Notes under the pieces: model-generated
Databases searched by the model: none
What the model was told of the DNA's origin: nothing
What the model saw: the letters and a program-made list of their open reading frames with translations, nothing else
Made by a program: the position numbers and the translations under genes
Source of the DNA: Pseudomonadota bacterium
Lineage (GTDB): Bacteria; Myxococcota; Polyangia; GCA-2747355; JACKDQ01
Reading direction: 5' to 3'
Length of the DNA: 5,019 bases
Assembly: GCA_030591195.1 (NCBI GenBank)
Contig: JAUVBO010000358.1
Coordinates: 1 to 5,019, forward strand
In this document: piece by piece, positions 1 through 3,757 of the stretch
Position numbering within the stretch: the stretch's first letter is position 1
How the letters are laid out: each line of letters begins with the position of its first letter

Positions 1-46
1 CCTCAGTGACACACAGCCCTGGAAGATGAAGGATCCGTAGGACAAA

Positions 47-148
47 CACGACCGGGTGGTCGCGTATCGCCGCCGGATGCCACATCCGAGGCAGAAGCAC
101 GACCTGGTGGTCGTGAATCGTCGCCGGATGGCCGATCTCGGGCGTGAC
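47..148. repeat. Two tandem 51-bp repeats with hairpin cores
   Basis: Two adjacent units (47-97 and 98-148) align without gaps. The first 33 bases of each agree at 29 positions, and the remaining 18 bases are much more diverged. Each unit opens with a short inverted repeat: CACGACC/GGTCGTG is a perfect 7-bp stem around a TGGT loop in the second copy (98-115), and the first copy (47-64) has the same stem with one mismatch. The first unit also has a second 6-bp stem, CGGATG/CATCCG (74-79 with 83-88). The 51-bp period equals 17 codons, so an origin in coding DNA cannot be excluded, but the open minus-strand frame across it does not look like a real protein. The array could continue to the left of the window. 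Confidence 0.6.
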
Positions 149-360
149 CGTCACACCTGACACTCGTGGGGGGCCACCCTGCGACCGAAGACCGTCGAAT
201 GTCGTTCCTGTGATCACTGTGCGGCATCGGCTTCACTTGGTACCTCCCGCGCCACTCACCTTCACGGCCGCGCGTCGCATCCCAGGTGTCGCCGCGGTCA
301 AACCTCCGGCGCCGCTATTTTCGCCCCTCGCGTAACTGATAGCCCCGGTTCGCATACTAC

Positions 361-397
361 CCCTCGAGCGAGCACCAAACGCGGGCTCGAGCGAGGG
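361..397 (+). promoter_or_regulatory. Direct repeat and hairpin overlapping the Shine-Dalgarno
   Basis: The 10-mer CTCGAGCGAG occurs at 363-372 and again at 386-395, 23 bp apart start to start. The same segment can fold: CCCTCG (361-366) pairs with CGAGGG (392-397), and after a 2x2 internal loop CGAG (369-372) pairs with CTCG (386-389), leaving a 13-base loop. The right arm contains the GAGG (393-396) that is the likely ribosome binding site of the gene starting at 404. This could be a DNA operator with two sites, an mRNA hairpin masking the ribosome binding site, or neither. The repeat and pairing are read directly; the function is inferred. Confidence 0.4.
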
Positions 398-403
398 AAG
401 GCG

Positions 404-2770
404 ATGATCCTGGAGCAGACCAGACAGTGGGCTGGCCGGCTGGTGGCCAACAAGAGGCCCGAGCCCTCTTACCCCGTGCTGCCGCTGGTCGACGAGGACA
501 GCGGCGAGACCAACGTCCGCGGCATCTATGCCATCGGCGAGCTCGCGGGCACGCCGCTGGTCAAGCTCGGGCTCAACGCCGGCCACGAGCTGATCGAGCG
601 CATCGGACCCCAGCTCGAGCAGGACCGCCCGGAGGACGCCGACGACGGGCTGCTCGACCTGGTGATCGTCGGCAGCGGCAGCTCGGGCATCGCCGCCACG
701 GTGGCGGCCAAGGATCGCGGGTTGCGGTACCTGACGCTCGAGGCGGCCGCCCTCGCCAACACCTTCGTCACGATGACCAAGGGCAAGTGGCTCTTCGCCG
801 AGCCGGACAACGTGCCGAGCAAGTCCCGGGTCTGGTTCGAGGAGTGCGAGAAGGAGCAGCTGCTCGAGCGCTGGCGGCAGCTGGTCGCCGACGAGCAGCT
901 CGAGCTCCACGAGCAGGAGCCGGTCAAGCAGATCAGCGGCCGCGAGGGCGCGTTCGCGGTCAAGACCGACTCGGCGACCTACCGCGCCCGGCGGGTGGTG
1001 CTCGCCCTCGGCAAGGCAGGGAACCCGCGCAAGCTCGGCGTACCGGGCGAAAAGGCCAACGCGTCGCGGATCCACCACCGGTTGCTCGACCCCGACGACT
1101 TCGACGAGCGGACGATCCTGATCGTCGGCGGCGGGGACGTGGCCTGCGAGGCGGCGATCGCCCTGGCGAGCCGCGGGACCAACCGGGTGACCCTCTCGGC
1201 GGTGGACGAGGCTTTCAGCTATCCGAAGCAGCGCAACATCGCCGCGGTGCGTGGGCTCGAGGCGGAGGGCAAGCTCGAGATCCTGCTCGGCTCGCGGGTC
1301 GAAAGCTTCGACGACGACGGCGCCGCCCGGGTCCGCCTCGCGTCGGGCGAGCAGCGGCAGCTCGCCTGCGACGTCGTCTTCGAGATGATCGGCGCCGAGC
1401 TGCCGACGCGCTTTCTGCGCCAGGTCGGCGTCCGGCTCAACACCGACTGGACCACCCGCCGCTGGCTCTACCTCGCGGGGGCCTTCGTCTTGGTCTACTC
1501 GCTCTACGCGCTCAAGAGCTACGGCAAGGGGATCGTCGCCTGGCCGTTCGAGGATCTCATCGCAGCGACGAGCTACGATCGAGTGCTCGGCGGGATCTTC
1601 GAGATCGCCCTCTTGCCCTTCTCCTGGCTCTTTTCGGCCGAGGCGCTGGCGGACATGCGCGCCGACCGGGGCTTCCAACAGGGCTACCTCTACAGCCTGC
1701 TCTACACGCTGGTGATGCTGATCTTCGGCTACCAGGCGCTGATCCGCTGGCGGCGCAAGGCCCGCGACAAGCGCTACCAGACCTACCGCTACGCGACGTT
1801 GATCTCGTTTCAGCTGGGCTTCTTCCTGATCGTCAACGTCGTCGGCGTGCAGGCCCTGTCGGTCAAGTACGCCTGGCGTGCCTGGGGCCTCTACCAGCCC
1901 TTCCCGCTGTTCTTCAACACCTTCTTCTGGTGGTACCCCGGCGACCCGAGCTGGATCGTCTGGTTGTTCATCACCAGCGGGCTGCTCGGCACCTTCGTCG
2001 CGATCCCGATCCTCGCGCGCAGGCACGGCAAGCGTTTCTGCACCTGGGTCTGCGGCTGCGGCGGCCTGGCCGAGACCCTCGGCGACCGCTGGCGCCACCT
2101 CGCGGCCAAGGGCCCGCGCTCGCGGGCCTGGGAGTTTCAGGGCGTGGCGCTCGCCGCCGCCGCCTTGATCGTCGCGATGGTCGTCGTCGGCGCCTACCGC
2201 ACCGACGGCGGCAACGGCTGGTGGAAGACCTACAGCTACCTCGTCGACTTCTGGCTGGTGGCGGTGATCCCGATCGCGCTCTACCCGCTGTTCGGCGGCA
2301 AGGTCTGGTGCCGCTACTGGTGCCCGCTGGCGGCCTACAACGGCCTGCTGGCGAAGTGGTACGGCAAGCTGAAGATCGTCGCCAGCGACAAGTGCATCAG
2401 CTGCACCCAGTGCTCGAAGTACTGCCAGGTCGGCGTGGACGTGATGGCCTTCGCCAAGAACGCACAGCCCTTCGACAACTCGAACTCGGCCTGCATCCAG
2501 TGCGGCATCTGCATCGACGTCTGCCCGATGGACGTGCTGTCGTTCGAGGTCAGCAACCCTCGCGCGGTGACGCTGATCGGCCAGGGCCTCTCCTCGGGGC
2601 TCGGCGGCCAGGGGGGCGGGGGGAGCGAGGCCAGCGAGGCCGGCACTCCGGAGCAGCTGCCAGCCGCAGCCAGGGGCCGCGCCGGCCACGCGCTACCACT
2701 GCCAGGTGGGCTGGCCAGCAGCGGCGACGCGGTGCTGGTGGACGTGGGGCGGAGCTACGGCCTGCGGTAG
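404..2770 (+). CDS. Membrane FAD/NAD(P)H oxidoreductase fused to NosR/NapH-like polyferredoxin
   Basis: This 788-residue protein probably carries electrons from NAD(P)H via FAD to membrane-associated Fe-S clusters; donor and acceptor are inferred. Residues 21-66 contain GIYAIGE (40-46), the FAD-binding motif normally found at the C-terminus of pyridine nucleotide-disulfide-type reductases. Next come the FAD Rossmann motif GSGSSG (90-95), a VVLALGKAGNPRKLGVPGE segment (198-216), the NAD(P) motif GGGDVA (242-247) and GAELPTRFL (330-338). There is no CxxC, so it is not a classical disulfide reductase. Hydrophobic segments lie near 354-370, 397-411, 429-447, 464-483, 516-537, 580-597 and 611-630. 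Cys546/550/552 (CTWVCGC) and Cys636/640 (CRYWCP) resemble the paired CxxxCP motifs of NosR/NapH/CcoG. A ferredoxin domain has Cys664/667/670/674 and Cys697/700/703/707, enough for two [4Fe-4S] clusters. The tail from about 722 is Gly/Ala/Ser-rich. The ATG at 404 has GAGG 7 bases upstream. It stands alone on its strand, with a convergent gene 27 bp after its stop. Confidence 0.88.
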   Translation: MILEQTRQWAGRLVANKRPEPSYPVLPLVDEDSGETNVRGIYAIGELAGTPLVKLGLNAGHELIERIGPQLEQDRPEDADDGLLDLVIVGSGSSGIAATVAAKDRGLRYLTLEAAALANTFVTMTKGKWLFAEPDNVPSKSRVWFEECEKEQLLERWRQLVADEQLELHEQEPVKQISGREGAFAVKTDSATYRARRVVLALGKAGNPRKLGVPGEKANASRIHHRLLDPDDFDERTILIVGGGDVACEAAIALASRGTNRVTLSAVDEAFSYPKQRNIAAVRGLEAEGKLEILLGSRVESFDDDGAARVRLASGEQRQLACDVVFEMIGAELPTRFLRQVGVRLNTDWTTRRWLYLAGAFVLVYSLYALKSYGKGIVAWPFEDLIAATSYDRVLGGIFEIALLPFSWLFSAEALADMRADRGFQQGYLYSLLYTLVMLIFGYQALIRWRRKARDKRYQTYRYATLISFQLGFFLIVNVVGVQALSVKYAWRAWGLYQPFPLFFNTFFWWYPGDPSWIVWLFITSGLLGTFVAIPILARRHGKRFCTWVCGCGGLAETLGDRWRHLAAKGPRSRAWEFQGVALAAAALIVAMVVVGAYRTDGGNGWWKTYSYLVDFWLVAVIPIALYPLFGGKVWCRYWCPLAAYNGLLAKWYGKLKIVASDKCISCTQCSKYCQVGVDVMAFAKNAQPFDNSNSACIQCGICIDVCPMDVLSFEVSNPRAVTLIGQGLSSGLGGQGGGGSEASEAGTPEQLPAAARGRAGHALPLPGGLASSGDAVLVDVGRSYGLR
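2611..2623 (+). repeat. G6-C-G6 tract in the coding tail
   Basis: Two runs of six G separated by one C (2611-2616 and 2618-2623) lie in the Gly-rich tail of the oxidoreductase-ferredoxin gene, after the ferredoxin domain. Such a tract is prone to replication slippage and sequencing error. All three frames stay open past it: the annotated frame stops at 2770, loss of one G would end at 2783, and gain of one G would end at 2823. Indels here would therefore change only the tail and leave the catalytic and Fe-S domains intact. Confidence 0.55.
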
Positions 2771-2783
2771 CGGCCTGCGGTAG
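2758..2783 (+). repeat. Tandem 13-bp duplication at the stop codon
   Basis: CGGCCTGCGGTAG is present twice in perfect tandem (2758-2770 and 2771-2783), followed by a partial third copy CGGCC (2784-2788). The TAG of the first copy is the stop codon of the oxidoreductase-ferredoxin gene. Because 13 leaves a remainder of 1 when divided by 3, the second TAG is in the frame reached after losing one upstream base, so either frame ends in Gly-Leu-Arg-stop. It is probably a recent slippage duplication. Confidence 0.8.
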
Positions 2784-2797
2784 CGGCCGGCGAGCTG

Positions 2798-3073
2798 TCA
2801 CCGACGCTTCTTCTTGCCGGTGAAGTAGCCGTCGGCGACGCCGTAGAGCCAGGTGCCGCCGGCGATCAGGCCAGCGACCGGACCGATCAGCGGGATCGCG
2901 CTCCAGAGGCCAAGCCCCGCCACGGTGGCCACGGCAAAGACGCCGAGCGCCTTTTCGCCCTCGCCGTTGATCAGCTGGCCGAGCCCGGGAATCACGCCGC
3001 TCGCCACCGCCGAGACCGCGCCGCGGCCACGCGACTCGCCGGGGTTGGGTCGTTTGATCAGCGCCCTCGTCAT
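2798..3073 (-). CDS. Small TM2-like membrane protein
   Basis: This 91-residue protein begins with a charged N-terminus (MTRALIKRPNPGESRGRG), followed by PGLGQLINGEGEKALGVFA at residues 29-47. That resembles the PGLGQ-(Y/L)-x-NG-x(4)-KG/A signature common in TM2-type and related small bacterial membrane proteins. Two hydrophobic segments follow, about 42-60 and 61-79, separated by a Pro. Next come a TM2-like W-x-x-x-V-A-D-G-Y ending and a basic tail, KKKRR. The TM2 family has no agreed biochemical function, so none is assigned. The frame extends 16 codons further to a TTG at 3121, but the ATG at 3073 is preferred because a CATAAT box lies just before it and the upstream extension adds no conserved-looking sequence. 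No Shine-Dalgarno is visible for either start. It is convergent with the preceding gene and divergent from the small exported protein gene at 3244. Confidence 0.72.
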   Translation of the reverse strand: MTRALIKRPNPGESRGRGAVSAVASGVIPGLGQLINGEGEKALGVFAVATVAGLGLWSAIPLIGPVAGLIAGGTWLYGVADGYFTGKKKRR

Positions 3074-3082
3074 TGCGAATAG

Positions 3083-3088
3083 ATTATG
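3083..3088 (-). promoter_or_regulatory. Putative -10 box for the TM2-like gene, leaderless or nearly so
   Basis: Read on the minus strand, CATAAT (five of six bases match TATAAT) lies nine bases before the ATG at 3073. It sits in a locally AT-rich patch within otherwise GC-rich DNA. Transcription starting about 7 bases downstream would leave almost no 5' leader, which fits the absence of a Shine-Dalgarno. I see no good -35 hexamer; the best at 17-bp spacing is TTTCGG, which is weak. Confidence 0.35.
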
Positions 3089-3243
3089 ACCGATCGCGCG
3101 GCCCACCGAAACCGCGAGCAAGATCTGGCTCGCGCGCGCCCACCCGGCGGACGGCCTGTCGACACTTGGTTGTCAAGATCAGCTCACCCCGGGCCGAGGA
3201 CTCGCCCAGGTAAACCAGCCGACGGCGCTCTAGCATCAAGGGC

Positions 3244-3531
3244 ATGTCCTTCACCACGCGCCTCCCCTGCACCGTGACCGCCGTCTTCGTCGCTTGCCTC
3301 GGACTCGGCGGCTCGGGCTGTCAGGACACGGTCTGCGTCGGCGCCTGCCACAACGCCACGCCGAAGCTGCTACGGATGGGCTTCGCCCCGGGTGATATCG
3401 ACTGCGCCGATCCCGCCTGGCGCGAGCCCCAGAGCGTGGCCGCCTGCGAGCTCTACTTCGAGCACCGCTTCCGGGTCCCGCTGGTGGTGCTGATCACCGA
3501 GCAGCAGTGCACCGACGACTGGGACTTCTGA
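3244..3531 (+). CDS. Short exported cysteine-containing protein, probable lipoprotein
   Basis: This 95-residue protein is not recognised as a named family. Residues 1-25 form a signal peptide: Arg6, a hydrophobic stretch (about 10-21), then GGSGC with Cys26 as the likely lipidated residue. The lipobox is imperfect because the -3 position is Gly rather than Leu. The mature part of about 70 residues has Cys31, 35, 54, 68 and 89 and ends in an acidic CTDDWDF. C31-VGA-C35-H36 is a CxxxCH string, one residue longer than the normal haem c motif CxxCH; disulfide formation in the periplasm is the more likely use of these cysteines. Codon third positions are mostly G or C, supporting real coding. AAGGG lies only one base before the ATG, too close for a normal Shine-Dalgarno, while TAGCAT (3231-3236) seven bases upstream could be the -10 of a leaderless transcript. 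Confidence 0.65.
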   Translation: MSFTTRLPCTVTAVFVACLGLGGSGCQDTVCVGACHNATPKLLRMGFAPGDIDCADPAWREPQSVAACELYFEHRFRVPLVVLITEQQCTDDWDF

Positions 3532-3537
3532 AGGGGG

Positions 3538-3682
3538 TCAGGTAACGCGATCCCGAACGAGAGCCGGCATGGCTCAAACGCCTGGGCCAAGCTGGCCCAA
3601 GTGGCCACCGGCCCGGCTCCACCTCTGGCCGGACGTCGGTTCACCCAACGGCCGGTTGCCACCGAAGATCTCGGGATCCTGA
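3538..3682 (+). promoter_or_regulatory. Inverted-repeat cluster upstream of the sigma-54 promoter
   Basis: Several inverted repeats nest in this stretch. GATCCCGA (3549-3556) pairs with TCGGGATC (3671-3678), extended by TCAG (3538-3541) with CTGA (3679-3682). Inside are a 5-bp hairpin GAGCC/GGCTC (3561-3575), a 6-bp hairpin TGGGCC/GGCCCA (3583-3599), and a 13-bp arm pair with one mismatch, GTGGCCACCGGCC (3601-3613) with GGCCGGTTGCCAC (3650-3662). Two readings are possible: a folded RNA or 3' end structure for the preceding gene, or DNA dyads acting as upstream activator sites for the promoter at 3716. The 13-bp arms lie roughly 80-140 bp before the predicted transcription start, a usual distance for enhancer-binding proteins. 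No T-run follows, so it is not a typical intrinsic terminator. Confidence 0.4.
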
Positions 3683-3715
3683 ATGTTGTACCCCGGCACG
3701 CCGAGCACTCGCCGA

Positions 3716-3732
3716 TTGGCACCGCCGTTGCA
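3716..3732 (+). promoter_or_regulatory. Sigma-54 (-24/-12) promoter for the cysteine-rich lipoprotein
   Basis: TTGGCACCGCCGTTGCA matches the sigma-54 consensus TTGGCACG-N4-TTGCW at every informative base but one (C instead of G at the eighth position). The GG (3718-3719) and GC (3730-3731) dinucleotides are separated by exactly 10 bases. The transcription start should fall about 12 bases beyond the -12 GC, near 3743. That is just before the Shine-Dalgarno (3746-3753) and 15 bases before the ATG at 3758. Sigma-54 promoters require an ATP-hydrolysing enhancer-binding protein bound upstream, so the lipoprotein is probably switched on by a specific signal. Confidence 0.75.
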
Positions 3733-3745
3733 TTGCGGTCAGGCT

Positions 3746-3753
3746 GGGAGAGG
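3746..3753 (+). promoter_or_regulatory. Shine-Dalgarno of the cysteine-rich lipoprotein
   Basis: GGGAGAGG ends four bases before the ATG at 3758, and its GGAG core (3747-3750) lies seven bases before it. This purine-rich site supports the ATG at 3758 over the later in-frame ATG at 3794. The first ten codons are unusually AT-rich for this window, which would keep the start region unfolded. Confidence 0.7.
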
Positions 3754-3757
3754 CCAA

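Larger units (their letters stand above)
1..403. other. Intergenic region upstream of the oxidoreductase-ferredoxin gene
   Basis: I see no convincing gene here. All three plus-strand frames stop within the first 40 bases (TGA at 7, TGA at 27, TAG at 38), so at most the last few codons of an upstream gene lie at the left edge. Minus-strand open frames in this region have poor, Arg/Pro/Ser-rich composition and no clear ribosome binding site. The region does contain a 51-bp tandem repeat (47-148) and a direct-repeat/hairpin element next to the next start codon (361-397). Between 150 and 350 I see only GC-rich sequence with short chance palindromes such as GGCGCC. CATACT at 353-358 could be a weak -10 box, but no matching -35 is visible. 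Confidence 0.6.

Noticed and set aside
3..236. Minus-strand frame across the 51-bp repeats encoding a 17-residue repeat (RPPGR)
   Set aside because: GTG start without a Shine-Dalgarno, unlikely composition, and the repeat is better described at DNA level as a hairpin unit.
237..253. Sigma-54-like TTGGTAC-N5-GCGCC upstream of the oxidoreductase gene
   Set aside because: The GG-N10-GC spacing fits, but the -12 element lacks the TT of TTGC and it lies about 150 bases from the start codon; too weak to annotate.
233..2689. Very long minus-strand open frame (818 codons) opposite the oxidoreductase gene
   Set aside because: It is antisense to a clearly coding frame with recognisable FAD, NAD(P), membrane and ferredoxin motifs. 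Its translation is Ala/Arg/Asp/Leu-rich without domains, as expected for an antisense frame in GC-rich DNA.
2771..2797. Terminator between the convergent genes
   Set aside because: The 27-bp gap is GC-rich repeat sequence without a stable hairpin followed by a T-run on either strand.
427..2823. Second long plus-strand open frame overlapping the oxidoreductase gene
   Set aside because: The product is an Arg/Gly/Ala/Pro-rich string with no motifs; it is a frame shadow.
3170..3175. TTGTCA as a -35 box for the exported-protein gene
   Set aside because: No acceptable -10 hexamer is found 16-18 bases downstream.
3084..3272. Minus-strand small open frame between the divergent genes
   Set aside because: It overlaps the start of the exported-protein gene, is Arg-rich, and has no signal, motif or ribosome binding site.
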